Shown piece by piece: positions 32,321-44,782 of a DNA stretch of 64,000 nucleotides; the stretch's first letter is position 1, and each line of letters opens with the position of its first letter. Both the position numbers and the translations under genes were made by a program. The stretch covers positions 66,140,501-66,204,500 of the forward strand of contig CM075651.1 of assembly GCA_037953625.1 (NCBI GenBank). The letters are read 5' to 3'. The notes below the pieces were generated by a model, which was not told where the DNA came from, did not search any database, and saw nothing but the letters and a program-made list of their open reading frames with translations. This DNA comes from Crotalaria pallida (lineage: Eukaryota > Streptophyta > Magnoliopsida > Fabales > Fabaceae).

Positions 32321-32880
32321 TATCAAAAAGTAATATATACCAATTGAAATATAAGATCTAAGCCAAGGTAAGAAATCAATGATCATTTCTTCACAACATT
32401 GATACCAATTGAACAAATACAATAAATCTATACTTTGAAATGTGATATCAATTGGTAAGAAAATATAACAATGAAATAAAATACCAATTGAGAACTAAAA
32501 AGATCATAATATCACTTAACAAAGAAGATATCAATTGTAAAGAAGAATCAATAATCACAAAAACATGATAATTAACTAATAATATCTCAATGATACAAAT
32601 TGAATTAACTAAACATTTAGAAAAGTAATATCAATTGAGAAGATACCAATTAAGATAATATATCAATATCAAATATTACCACTTTGTAGGACATTCACTT
32701 GAGATGCAAGTGTGATACCAATTGAAGATGTGAATATAGACATTCATAGTTGAGACCAATTGAGAACATGTGTCATTCATTTGCATCTTCAATCAAACCT
32801 ACAAAACAATCATGCTTTGCTTTTTGGTATCCAAATGGTTTTGGATCCATTTTTGTTAGTGTAGGGACTTTCACCCTTTT

Positions 32881-34596
32881 TCATCCAAACAAAATTTCCT
32901 TTAGATATACCATGCACTTTAACATAACACACATTTGAAGTATGTCCATGAGTACCACAATAGAAACATGTTGGAGGATTTGAAAAATCAACTTTAGAAA
33001 AATCAACAACATTTCTATGAGATTTACTCTTAGCATTAGTATAACCCAAACCAAACTTGTTTGAATTTTCTCTTTGAAATTTAACAATGTGCGCAATCTA
33101 ATATCACCATTTGAGAAACTTGCAAGCTTATTTTTCAAAATAGCATTTTCATTTTTAAGCAACTTGCAATTCTCACAATCAACCACAATATTCAATCTAC
33201 TAGCACAATCACAAGAAGAACTAGCATATATAAGATCAAGAGTTTCATTTTCAAGATTAAGCTCATCAACTTGTTTTTGAAGATCTAAAATCTCTTTTTG
33301 ATGTTTCAAAATGAGCTTCTTCCTTTCAATGTTTTTCAAAGCTAGTTTTTCAAGTTGTTCATACATTTCTTTATAAGCATTATGTAACAATTCATATTTA
33401 GAAGAAATTTCGGATTTAGATTCACTTACATTGCTATCCTCGCTTTGATAACTTGATTCATCATTTGAACTTTGTTCTTCATCATCTACTAGAGTTATCA
33501 AGTTGAGACAAGCGGCTTCATTATCCGATGAACTACTCGATGTGCTTTTCTTGTTATCTTCATCACTATCCCAAACTATGTATGCTCTTTTAGATTTAGA
33601 ATTTTTCTTGTCTTTCTCCTTCTTCTTGAGATACTTAGAGCATGAGTACTTGAGATGACCGGGCTTTCCACATTCATGGCAAACTACACCTTCTTTTGAA
33701 GTTTTGGTCTTATAGTGTGGGGAATCCTTCTCTTTACTTTTGTCCTTGTTCAACCTTCCTTTTCTCCTTAGAAACTTGTCAAACTCTTTTAACAAAAGTT
33801 TCATGTCTTTTTCATCAACATCGGAATCGGAATCTTCACTATCATCATCATCAGAACTATCTTTCTTTTTATATGCACTTTTGACTCTAAGAGCAAGTCC
33901 TTTCCTTGATTTGTTCTTATCCGACTCTTCATTGATACTTAATCGTCCAAGCTCCATTTCATGTTCTTGAAGCTTTCCGAAAAGTGTTGCTAGATCCATA
34001 GCATCCAAATTTTTAGATTCAACAATAGCCGTTACTTTTGGTTGCCAATTCCTGTCTAAACATCTCAACACTTTGTTAGAAAGTTCACCTTGAAGAAAAG
34101 TTTTACCAAGAGCAAGTAAATGATTTATAATATGAGTAAAACGCTTTTGCATATCATTTATAGATTCATTAGGAAGCATATGAAACAATTCATAATCACG
34201 CATTAAGGCATTCAATCTAGCTCTCCTAACCTCACTAGTTCCTTCATGAGTCACTTGTAAAGTGTCCCACATTTCTTTAGCACTAGAACATTGAGAAACT
34301 CTAAAGAACTCGTCATAGGATAAAGCGGATGTGATGATATTCTTTGCTTTATAATCATATTGAACTTTCTTTCTATCATCATCCTTCCACTTATCCTCGG
34401 GAATCAATTGTTCTACACCTTCAACTAAACTAGAGGGGATATGAGGACCTTTTTCAACTACTTTCCAAATTTCACTATCTATGGCTTGGATAAAGATTTT
34501 CATTCTAACTTTCCAATATGCATAGCCTTCTCCGGCAAACAATGGAGGACGACTTATTGAAGCACCTTCACCACCAAAGGAATTCATAGAACCCAT
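32881..34596 (-). CDS. gag: Sirevirus-like Gag, frameshifted near its C-terminus
   Basis: A 571-codon frame. Residues about 15-230 form the Ty1/Copia Gag domain (UBN2-type: W of the YAYWKVRM segment, then the conserved MWDTL and LNALMRDYELFHM segments). An Asp/Ser/Lys-rich linker and a CCHC zinc knuckle (CHECGKPGHLKYSC) near 310 follow, then a charged coiled-coil-like region (about 400-490). The last 60 or so residues are out of frame. The true frame continues in 32810-33049 with a second knuckle (CFYCGTHGHTSNVC) and the KTIWIPK motif usually found just before protease. A one-base indel near 33085-33105 separates them. It makes virus-like particles in intact elements. Start chosen at the first ATG, 73 bases from the 5' LTR. 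Confidence 0.9.
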   Translation of the reverse strand: MGSMNSFGGEGASISRPPLFAGEGYAYWKVRMKIFIQAIDSEIWKVVEKGPHIPSSLVEGVEQLIPEDKWKDDDRKKVQYDYKAKNIITSALSYDEFFRVSQCSSAKEMWDTLQVTHEGTSEVRRARLNALMRDYELFHMLPNESINDMQKRFTHIINHLLALGKTFLQGELSNKVLRCLDRNWQPKVTAIVESKNLDAMDLATLFGKLQEHEMELGRLSINEESDKNKSRKGLALRVKSAYKKKDSSDDDDSEDSDSDVDEKDMKLLLKEFDKFLRRKGRLNKDKSKEKDSPHYKTKTSKEGVVCHECGKPGHLKYSCSKYLKKKEKDKKNSKSKRAYIVWDSDEDNKKSTSSSSSDNEAACLNLITLVDDEEQSSNDESSYQSEDSNVSESKSEISSKYELLHNAYKEMYEQLEKLALKNIERKKLILKHQKEILDLQKQVDELNLENETLDLIYASSSCDCASRLNIVVDCENCKLLKNENAILKNKLASFSNGDIRLRTLLNFKEKIQTSLVWVILMLRVNLIEMLLIFLKLIFQILQHVSIVVLMDILQMCVMLKCMVYLKEILFG

Positions 34597-34654
34597 TGCG
34601 ATTTTCTTAAAGGATCTTTACGAAAAAGCTCTTATGCTCGTGTCTTTCGACCGA

Positions 34655-34666
34655 GCTATGATACCA
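34655..34666 (-). other. PBS of the gag-only element
   Basis: On the minus strand TGGTATCATAGC, two bases from the 5' LTR. One mismatch to the iMet complement. Confidence 0.85.
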
Positions 34667-34668
34667 AT

Positions 34669-36255
34669 TGAGGAAACCGCAATTGGTGGTTGGAGAGACT
34701 TAGGAACCCTAGGAAAACACCTAGAAGGGGGGGTTGAATAGGTGTTGAAGCTACCTTGAAAGATTTTCGAACGAAACAAATCGAAACAATCAAAACAAAT
34801 GATTTTTGCAAATTCTACAGCACTTAATCGATTAACTTGCAATTTACTCGAGTAGTACTCGATTAAACTTGAACTTAATCGATTAGATATGACAGAAAAC
34901 AGAAAAATCAATTTTTCATTCGAATACGAAAATCAACCAATTCACATGCAAGATCAGAGATTCAGCGGAAATGATTAACACCTATATTCTTATTGATCAA
35001 CCTAGTTATGAAAATGATTTTCCCTTTATAAATTTGAACAATTAAAGATTCAATTCAATCAATTATGAAAATCAATCTTTCTAGGTTTTCAACCAAGAAC
35101 GCAATCAAATGACTTGAATATAAAGAGTAAGGGTTTAGAGATACGACACAGTGATTTATCCTGGTTCACTTTCATCCACTTGAAAGCTACATCCAGTCCC
35201 CTCTTCAACCAAGAGAGATTCTTCACTATGAGGAATTAGAGTTCTCAAATTACAAGTGATTGCCTCACAAGACTCCCTTCTTGCTAGCTTACAAGAGATA
35301 ACCGACACCCTTGCCTTGTAATCCTATTGATCTTCTCTCTAATCTAACCTCTACCCCTTGTTGATAATCGACACAACAAGTCTTCAATTGCTTGATGATA
35401 ATCCACACACCAAGGCTTCTCCTTGCTTGATTCACAACCAAGACTTCTTCTTCTTCAATGAACGTTGCTTGATGATAAAATCGACACACCAAGACTTCTT
35501 GTTTGTTGTAGTGGCTTGCCTTCTTGCAAAGATTACAATACAATAGAAAACACAAAACAATCCTATGAATCTCAATCAAGAGTTATGACAATTCACCATA
35601 AGAGATTCAAAGGTTCTTGATCAAAGAATATAAAAATAGAAAAGCTTTGATCTTTGAGATTGAGAGAGAATAGAGTGGCTTGATTCTTTGTAAAATGAAT
35701 ATCAAAAATGATAGAGTATGATCACAAAGGTTAGGAAAAGGTTTATATAGAATACCCAAAAGTTGTAGCACTTGAAAACTGATTTTGAGAAGTGAAAATC
35801 GTATTTTAAAAATCAGTTCAGCAGTACTTAATCGATTAAGCAAGTCGTGTACTCGAGTAGTACTCGATTAAGTTATCACTTAATCGATTAAGTTGGTACT
35901 GTACGTGTTCAAAACTTGTTTTCTCAAAATCCAACCTTTCCTTTAAAACCTTTAAGCCACCTATTGATTCTAGGTTAAGTGAAAACTCAAATTATGATTA
36001 AATCATGACTTATGAATGAGATTCACTACCCTCTATAATAATCTACCCAAATAAAAAACCTATGAAGCTTGAGAGGCAAAAGATAAAAGAAATACAAATA
36101 CACTCAAACTTAGGTCTTCATGAGCTTGCTTTCTCTCTTCTTCATTTGATGTTTGTTGTTGCTTGTTGAGCTTGAAACTTGATCAACACTTGTAGCTTGT
36201 TCAAAAACACTTTGTCATTATCAAAACATTCATCATGTTCATCATGGAACTAACA
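34669..36255 (-). repeat. 5' LTR of the gag-only element
   Basis: Same length as the left LTR. TATA box near 35740-35750. Differences I see: 31029/35293, 31278/35542, 31398/35662 and three between 31595 and 31705. Most are transitions, several at CpG. Confidence 0.95.
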
Positions 36256-36260
36256 CCTAC

Positions 36261-38927
36261 TCCTAAAAGAGTTACTCCACATGAGAGTAACTAAGGATAG
36301 TTAGATAGGTTGCATATTTTAGTACTAAGTTCATGCATCTTTAGTTAAAGTTGGTATAGTTTAGTAGTGTGGAATGGTGATAATTATAGTTTAGTAACCT
36401 TAGAGTTCTACCTTCAATTTAAAGAGGGGTTGAAACTAAATTTTTAATTGTTACTTTGTTATATTTAGAAGAGGACGGAAGTAGAGACTAAGGGAAGTGG
36501 AAACTCCCAACGGGTCAGAGCATGAGATTGCTACCCCAACGGGCAGAACCAAACCTTAGTTTTGAAATCGAGTTCCATTTCAAATATGATAAAGGGCTTC
36601 AACTTTTCTGTATGGTGAAGTTTCAAAGTCCTCATTTGAATTGAAGATGAGTCGTTGTTTTGTTCTATTTTAGTTTATTTGATTGGAACTCAGGTAGTAC
36701 GAGAAGTGCTTTTATCTTCAATGTAATATGAAATCGAGATTGGCCACCTCGAGATTTACATTTGTTGAAAGATAATATCATTACGCCCTTGAATCCAATC
36801 AAATAACTGCCAGGTTTATTATCTTTGCCTAGGAATAGAAAAGGTATTAGAGACCATCCAATTTTATACACTCCGAGCTTTCTTTATCAGAGTGCCAGCG
36901 GAAGTGAATAGGTGTTACCCCTTTGTAATTGTCTTTCACTTTAATCACTAAGTGTCGACTTAGTGAGACCTAAGTGCCTTTTTACATTCCCACATTATAT
37001 TTGGTGATAAACATACTATTATTGATAAAGTCTAAAACCGTTTTTGCATCAGAATATTTTGAGGTTTCTTCTTTGAAAAAAAAAATCTAAGTATTTTTAA
37101 TGAAAATAAATGTCAAGTACACTAATATTCTAAAAACTTTCCAAGGCATGAACTTTGTTCCAACTTTGATAATTGCTTAAATGTCGCAACACCAACTTTT
37201 AAAAATGTATTGCAATTGAAGCGAATTCCTAACTAATTGAATGATGATGTAGTTTATTTTTAAACTACACCAATTGCCGATTAAATGGGAATTCACCGAA
37301 TGCGACATGAGTTAATTCAAATCAAAGCTTGGGCTTCCAAGTTAAAATAAAAGGAAATGTATTCATTAAAATTTGAAAATTTAAATGAAATTAAACTTTT
37401 AACTGAAGAATACATACCTTTTATTTGGGTTTGTTGAATCATAGAGGACCTTCGGTTGTTCGATCCAAAGAGTCCTCAAAGCCTTTGAATTAATTTCAAC
37501 GCTAATGTGAAATGACCTTGGAAAACCTATAGAAACACTTTGAACTTTTGAATACTTGACATGTCTTTTTCATATCTAATAATTTTGTCAAAGTTTTAAA
37601 AAAAAATTCCAAATACAAAATGTTTTCCTTATGACGAAGAAGATGCAAATCTTTAAAAGTACTTTATCACCGAATACCAAATCTTTTCTTGCAAGTCAAT
37701 AATGTGGAATTGAGGAATGTAAGTGAAGGTAGCAAGGTGGGGTAAAGGCAATGTATGTTATCTTATAGTTAAGGTTTAAGTTAGAACTTAAGTCGAGGTG
37801 AAGGATGTCATGTCTTTTCCTTTAATTAAGTTCACTTAGAACTCCGAGGAAATGTGTGGGCATTATTGAACAAGCGATATTCCAAAACTACAAATGATTT
37901 TCAAAACCCTTATGAACTATTTTAAGGAATGTAGTTTGTTGAATGTTCAAGCCCCAATTTTAACATCCGGTAGAAAAGTCTTGGTGTGGAAGTCTAGATT
38001 GTAATATTCAAGTCTCAACTAGGATTGGAGACGAGAAACAATTGTTTAAAGTCCTAACCTAGAGAACCGAATAGGAAGCCTTGAGCCTTATAGAAACAAT
38101 AGATCTAGAATTAGTTGAGGTTTTGTTTAGTGGAGTTATTTGTTAGGTTGAGTGTAGCACCTCCTTAGTTTCTAAGTCGTAGATCGAGTAGTAGAAGTTG
38201 AGTCCGATTTGATGGAGTCTTAGAGTTTAAGTCTAAGGTATATAGATGTATAGGTGCTCATGTAGGAAGTAGGCTTGATGTGTTTTTGAATGATTGACTT
38301 GTATGTGCATATGTGTGTATTTACAATTTCAAATTTACCAATACTCTATGTTAAGTTAAACTATTTTTAACAAACAAGTTATTTGGGATCTTTTTATGAT
38401 AGTTCCCAACCTTTAAGTATTTTTATACGTTTCGCCTACGAATCAAAGTTAGTTTTTGATAAAGAATATTTTTACCCATTTTTGAGAATGATTTTGAAAG
38501 AACATTTTACTAATCCTTATTAATTAATTATCCAATCAAATTCTTTCAAATTAAATGCCTCGTATTTCTTTCATGAAAATCCTCTAACTCTAGTTTCAAG
38601 TTTAACTCTTTTTGTTCACTTTGTGCGTCTCTTGCATGGCAATTTCTAATTCCAATTCTTTTGTTAATATATATGTATATTTTCAGTGCAACCTATTCCT
38701 TAAAGAAAGTGTTACACATGATAAAAACTTATAATTTTGATAAACTAAGTTTTGGATAATTGATAATTAATTTTCTCTATGTATATCATTATTAAAGTAT
38801 ATCTATTATACACCATTTGCAATCCTCTTTATAAATACCAGTTTAATTTTCTAAGCACAACTCTTATACCTATCTTTTATTATAACCCTTATTTTCTAAT
38901 TGTGTCTATATATAAAGTATTCCCCAA
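36261..38927 (+). other. Non-coding internal region of the outer element
   Basis: No frame with a recognisable domain. Around 36470-36560 a CCCAACGGGTCAGAGC-type stretch resembles, in reverse complement, 50200-50290 in the other non-coding element, so the two share internal sequence as well as ends. Confidence 0.6.
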
Positions 38928-38952
38928 TTTTGTGTAGGATTCTCATGTTTTG

Positions 38953-39612
38953 ATGCTAACATGCAATCAAAATTATGCACAATTGGGAGATGATGATCTT
39001 ATTTTGTTTCATGGGATCAAAAAGAGATATGAGATGAATCGGAATAAAATGTTTTTAGCTCGTATGGAAGCTGCTGCTCAATCTCCTCCTACCCAATTCT
39101 TGCCATATCCTATGCATGTTACCAAAATAATGAGGTATTACCGTGTTCCAATCCCTGATGATGAGCCAACTGTGACGGAAAAGAAAAATAACTGGTGTCT
39201 TAATGATTCACACATTAGTTATATGAAAATTGCTTGGCATAGGGAAAGTCGCACTTGGTTATGGAAATCACAGATTAAGGAAATGGTTGAAGCTGCAAAG
39301 GCTGCAAGAGCTTCAGGTTCTAGGAAAAGGACTTTACTTGGTGATAGGGCTGGTGCATCTTCTTCTGCTCCTCCTTCTTCTACTGATCCGATGGATACCG
39401 ATCGCATTGAGGACTATATCAATTTGGACAATCTTGGTACTCCATTTGATGCACAGGCTGCTCATGAGTCATTGGTTGAGCACATCAATGCTCAATTTGC
39501 TCAGTTGGAGATGAGACAGGATGTGAAGAATATTGCCATGGAGCATCGTTTAATGGATTATATGTCTGGCCTATTTTCTCACCATTTCCCTCCTCCTCCA
39601 CCTGATTCCTAG
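38953..39612 (+). pseudogene. C-terminal part of a Sirevirus 3' (env-like/plant transposon) ORF
   Basis: About 219 codons in frame, entering from the truncated LTR rather than from an original start. The N-terminal half has LPYPMHVTKIMRYY and a DDEP segment followed by WCLNDSHI and MKIAWHRES. The C-terminal half is Ala/Ser-rich, then helical with Gln and Glu, and ends in a proline run. Position (last ORF before PPT and 3' LTR) and composition recall the extra 3' ORF called env-like in some Sireviruses, or the plant 'putative transposon protein' family. Family assignment is from memory of its pattern and is uncertain. No transmembrane segment is visible. Confidence 0.5.
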
Positions 39613-40125
39613 ACCTGTGGATGCTGATGATGTTTTGCTGATTGACTTCTGTTTCATGTTTCATATGCATATTTCTGACTATGTTATGTTTATGTTTCTG
39701 ACTCTGTTACTACTATGTTTTAGGACCTTGTGTATGGTCTAGTTTGGATAGTTTCGTTCGCTTATTTGCTATGGTTGATATTTTTTGTTGTTTTACACTA
39801 TGATTTGCTGCTTAGTGTGATACTCTGCTATATTCGTTGTGCGTTTATATTCGTTGTGGCACTATTGTGGTTTATTTTGGTATTGTCTTTATTGTTATAT
39901 TTTTTAACCATTGTGAACTACTTACCTTCAACTTTTGGCAAAGGACTTTTCTCAACTTTCATATCTTTTTAATGATGCCAAAAGGGGGAGAATATTTTGT
40001 TGATGTTGTTCTTGTAGGTTAAGTTTTATTATATTTTTCCTAGGTGTTTTACATTTAAGGGGGAGTATGTTAAAACTTAGTGCTTAATTGAAAAGGAGGT
40101 TTGTCATCATCAAAAAGGGGGAGTT

Positions 40126-41668
40126 TGTAGGATTCTCATGTTTTGATGCTAACAATCTCTCTCCAAGCAACAACATTGGCAACAAGCAAGCTACACCACA
40201 TGAAGATTAGAATTAGGATTTTTATTAATTCTATTTCAATGTAATCTTTATTTTTATGCAATGCATCTCATTGGTGTGGGTAGCTTAGGTGATTTTAAGA
40301 ATATTTAAATAATGTTTGATTAAGAGTGAAGATACTTTAAATCTTGATTAAATAGCTCTATTAAAAGTTTTGTGAAAATCCTTTTAGAAAAACCTTGTTT
40401 TTATTCAGATTCTGATCAGTTCACTCGAGTAATGAGTATTGGTTCACTCGAGTAATTTATGTCATGACAGGTTAATCGAGTAATGGTTTACACATCACTC
40501 GAGTAACTTAATCTGACATGTTTTAATCGAGTAATGTTATATGGTTTACTCGAGTAATTCAATCAGTTTTTGGAAAATTATAAAAGGACTTAATTTTCTC
40601 TTTCACATAGATAGACATTCATTCTTACAATTTTCTATATACTTTGAAAAGCAATTCAAGAGCTATTTTACATCTTTCAAGAGCTATCAAGATTCAACAA
40701 AGAACTTTTCATTCTTCACTCTATTTCTTTCATTGTTCAAATATTCTTGAGATCATAATTTTTGTTCTTAGTGGTTGTTGAAGATTTGCAATTTGTGATT
40801 GCATCATTGAAGTTTCAACACAAGTGAAGAATCTCACAAGGAAGACTTTGAGGATCAAATCAAAGCAAGAAAAGAGGATTGGTTGGAAGCATCTTCAATC
40901 AATTAGCAAGGAAATCTAGAATACTCAAAAGGGGTAGATTAGATCAAAGTGTTTGGTACACACTTTGTATTGGGTTTTAAGATAGGAGAACTAAGAATCT
41001 AGTTGCATCTTAAAACATTGTAAAATCTACATTTGAAGATTTCTAGTGAAGAATCTCTCTTGATTCAAGAGGGGACTGGAGTAGCTTTCAAGTGGGTGAA
41101 AGTGAACCAGGATAAATCCTTGTGTCTCTTTTATTTTTCATTCCTTGTATTGCATTAATTCATTAACAATTGCATTTTTAGGTTAGAATTGGGGTTTTCT
41201 TAATTCAACTCAATTGATCTAAAATTGCATGTTAATATTACTTGAAATTGTTCATATTAATCATTCATAATTTGTTGAATCATCATAGCATTGTTATTCT
41301 TGAAGAACTCCATTGAAAACTGAGTTTTAATTGAATTTTACCCAGTTTACTCGAGTAAAGTTCTTGTCACTCGAGTAATCTGCTTTCAGTTTATGAACAT
41401 TACTCGAGTAGGTTTTCTGTTACTCGAGTGATTTAAAAATAGTTTTCGTAATACTCGAGTGATTTGCTGAATACTCGAGTGAAATTATTTTTGCTTGCGT
41501 ATTACTCGAGTGAAGTCTTGAGTTACTCGAGTAATCTGACTTGAATTTTTAAGAAAATTTATTTTCATAAAACCATTCTCTTAGGTGGACGAAAAATCTG
41601 TAATAAGGCTTCAATATTCTATTCACCCCCCCTCTAGACTATATTGAGCCGCTTGTTGGTTTCCAACA
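40126..41668 (+). repeat. 3' LTR of the deletion derivative
   Basis: TGTAGGATTC to GGTTTCCAACA. TATA-like ATTATAAAAGGA near 40577. CTCGAG-type palindromes cluster at 40421-40555 and 41345-41545. Confidence 0.9.
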
Positions 41669-41673
41669 TTTTG

Positions 41674-42398
41674 TTTATCTCTTTACGAAAATGCTTGTTG
41701 CAAAAGAAATTGTAACTTTCTAATGTGCTCTTTTCATGAGGACATTCCAAACCTTAGTCCTTCTATATTCCATAGTATGAATATCAAATATCTATTTTCA
41801 TAAATAAGATCGCGAACTAATCTTCGAATTAGGGTGTATTAAGGTTTTGACATGTATCTCCCGATTTTCAACGCAAGACTATTTTGGTGTGTAGTAATTA
41901 TTTTCATTTACTAGTTTTGGGTTGATGTTTTACTTGATACTCTTTGTATTTGATTTTAGATAGACAAATAATATTTTAAAATTGTTGATGTGTACTGTTA
42001 TCTATTCTGCTAGTATCTGAATTACGTTTTGTTATGTGGATCCCTTTTATTGATAGATGCTTTATGTTTTATTCCCTTTTAAGTATGTTATTTGTAATTA
42101 TCTGTTTAAATGTGTTTTCCTGATGTTGTAGTCTATATTCTAGTGAATGATTATAGGTTATAGGAGAATTGAGGACGTGTTGCTTCTCTGATTTGTGTGA
42201 ATAGGTTAGGGTTTCCTAAGATTTAAACCTCAACCGTAGTTGTGTTTTAAGTAGGGGAGTGAGTTTCCCATAGGTCATGACCCTCTTATTGACCAAGGTA
42301 AGATTCATTGTGTTGCTAGAGCATATAGCTCTACATCTCTCTTAGTTCTAGAACTCAGTTGAATTTTGGGGACGAAATTCCTTTAAGTGGAGGAGAAT
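41674..42398 (+). other. 3' internal end and PPT of the outer element
   Basis: Non-coding, ending in TTTTGGGGACGAAATTCC and the polypurine tract at 42385-42398, directly before LTR B. Confidence 0.75.
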
Positions 42399-44782
42399 TA
42401 TAATATCCCCAATTTTATAAAGGCATTAGAAGTATTAGTTAGTAGAATTTTCATAAGTATTAGAGCGTCCTTAAGTGTCGAACTCGATTAGAGGTGTTAA
42501 TTCGTATTAGCAAAAATAAGTGTTTAGAATTAGCATTTAGCTAAGTATAGAATAGAATAAGTTAAGGATGAGTTAGAATGAGTTTAGAATGTAGGATTTA
42601 GTAAGAGTAGGTTTGGTGAAGCAGAATTTGTGTAGAAATGGATTTTAGAAGAGTTATTGGAAAACCTAAAGAACATAGAACCTTAGAAAATTAGGAATTA
42701 AATATCCATATCTCTAAACCCAAATTCCACCGTTGGATGTGAAGAGGAGTGTCTTAGGAAGCTTGCCTCAAAATTTGAGCAAGATCCGACGGTTGACGAA
42801 GAAGTTATGGCCATTCGAAGTACAAGGGATTAAGTGGACTGAATAGATTAATCGATTAACCTATGAGGTAATCGATTAATTTTTAGGCAACATTCAGCCC
42901 TTAATCGATTAATGAGTAGTTTAATCGATTAAGTTTTTGGTCACCTTTTGGCCTTAATCGATTAAGGCCAAGTTAATCGATTTATCCTTTGTAAATTATC
43001 AAGTGTTAATCGATTAACCAAAGAGGTTAATCGATTAACCACTGCTTTATCAGCCAAAGAACACGTGAATTGGTTCATTTTTACAAAGTTTTCCTCTCTC
43101 CTCACTCGAACTCTCTCTTCTTCTCCTCTCTTAGGGCTTCCAATTCCTCCAAGTTCCCATCAACTAACACCAAATTAATCACCCCAAATCACCTCTCTAG
43201 CACTCCCAAATGTTTTCCCTCTCTCAATCTCCATTAAATCACTCTCTCTCAAAAACCCCCAAATCAAACACACAAAACTCTAACTTTCCCAATCCATCAA
43301 ATTGAGCCTTCCAATCCTTCAATTGGTCTTAGGAGATGCTAAAGGGGCAAGGGATAGGAGTCATGGAGCATGGGTTGGAGCTTGGTATGGAGCTCCAACA
43401 AAATCCCCAATTCTTTTTCTCTCTCCTCAAGGTAGGGGGGTAAATTGGGTCAAGCTTAGGGGAAGGGTTTGAAATTAGTAATTGGGACATGATTAGGTAT
43501 ATTTAAATGTTTGGTTGAGATTAGGATTAGGAGGAAATAGTTTAGTGTGAAAACCCTAGGAGATTGTGATTCAATATAAGTGTATTTATGTTTAAATGTG
43601 TTGAATATTGTGTTGGTTATATTATTGTGCTTTCTCTGTGATTATGATGTGCTTGTAATTATAAGATTAAAGTATTAATAGCTATGCATACCTTAGGGTC
43701 TAGTACTATTCAATTGAGTTTGAATCAAATTAATGTGATTTCAAAAAGGAGAACAAAAAGGGGATTTCAATCTCAATTGAATAGCACGTGCATTTAGTGT
43801 CATTCATGGTGTAAAGGTGGACGTTAGGTGTAGGGGATCACACACGTCTCTTTTGATTGATGAGGACAAAAGTAAATTATGAGGATTATTGTGGAGGACT
43901 TTGATCTTGCACAGGACACGGGATCGCTTCCCGTGTTGCGGATTGGTCCCCCAAACCATAATAATCCCATTTACTTTGGTTTCTTTGGGCAAGTCGAGGG
44001 TGATTTCTGCTAAAGCCAATTCGGGCAAATCAATCCGAATTACATGAGGGACCTTCCTAAGTGGAGGTGAAGTGTTGTGCAAGCGGGTGAGCGAGGGACC
44101 TTCCTAAGTGGAGGTGAAGCACCCAACTATAGGTTGAGAAATACTTACTCCTGGTCGGTTTTTTCCCAGAGTGGAGGGTGTATGTGAGGAGATTGTATTA
44201 TTACTGGTAAAGGGAAAAGTGTCATAGGTACATTGTGTGAGGAACCCTCCTTCGGGGAGAATGTGAAGCACAATGTACCCAATTGTTAAAAGTGTAAAAG
44301 TGAAAGTGTGAAGGGAATTGCATAACTGAGTTAGATCATCGAATCCGATTAAATTGTTAAAGTTATCGAAATGAAATGAATTGTGTAACATCGGATTCAA
44401 TGATCCAATTCATAAGTGTGAGGTGCTTATCATAAATGTCACACCCTCACTTTTAATTAGTTAAAATTAGATTTTATTAAAATTCGTACTTGAAAATTTC
44501 GACGAGAATCCAGCAGAGTTTCCTCTGTTTATCGGACCTCACAAAAATTTCCATCTTTTAAACCTGCCAAACCAGAATATTACAAAACCTAAAATTATAT
44601 TTAACTTAGGCTACCTAGCACTAATGACCTTTTCAAAAATAACATAAGTTTATGGGCTTCTAAAAAATTAAACCACAATAGTTACACCAAATTAATTTAG
44701 GTTCTCTCATGACTAAATTACACTCCACAGCGTGGAGTGTACTCTTGTTCGGCCATGACTTGTGTAAGCTCCACTTCTATAC

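Larger units (their letters stand above)
30405..36255 (-). mobile_element. Gag-only Sirevirus-like element (TSD CCTAC), young
   Basis: Two 1587-bp LTRs (30405-31991 and 34669-36255) of equal length differ at about six positions by eye. TSD CCTAC is at 30400-30404 and 36256-36260. On the minus strand the order is 5' LTR (right), PBS at 34655-34666 (TGGTATCATAGC, one change from iMet), gag, repeated polypurine tracts, 3' LTR (left). There is no protease, integrase, RT or RNase H, so it is a TR-GAG-type non-autonomous element. The gag type and repeated PPT-like motifs point to the Sirevirus lineage of Ty1/Copia. It lies just inside the outer element's PBS. Confidence 0.9.
38933..41668 (+). mobile_element. 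Deletion derivative of a Sirevirus-like element (TSD TTTTG)
   Basis: The element begins with only the first 29 bp of its LTR (38933-38961), jumps directly into an ORF, and ends with a full 1543-bp 3' LTR (40126-41668). A perfect TSD TTTTG at 38928-38932 and 41669-41673 shows both termini are original. Most of the 5' LTR, PBS, gag and pol are gone. Three GGGGGAG polypurine motifs (near 39977, 40061, 40113) precede the 3' LTR. The LTR leader near 41085-41140 matches that of the gag-only element and the 16543 solo LTR. Confidence 0.88.

Noticed and set aside
38953..39612. Host single-copy gene
   Set aside because: The frame starts in an LTR remnant, is followed by polypurine tracts and a 3' LTR, and the whole unit has a TSD.
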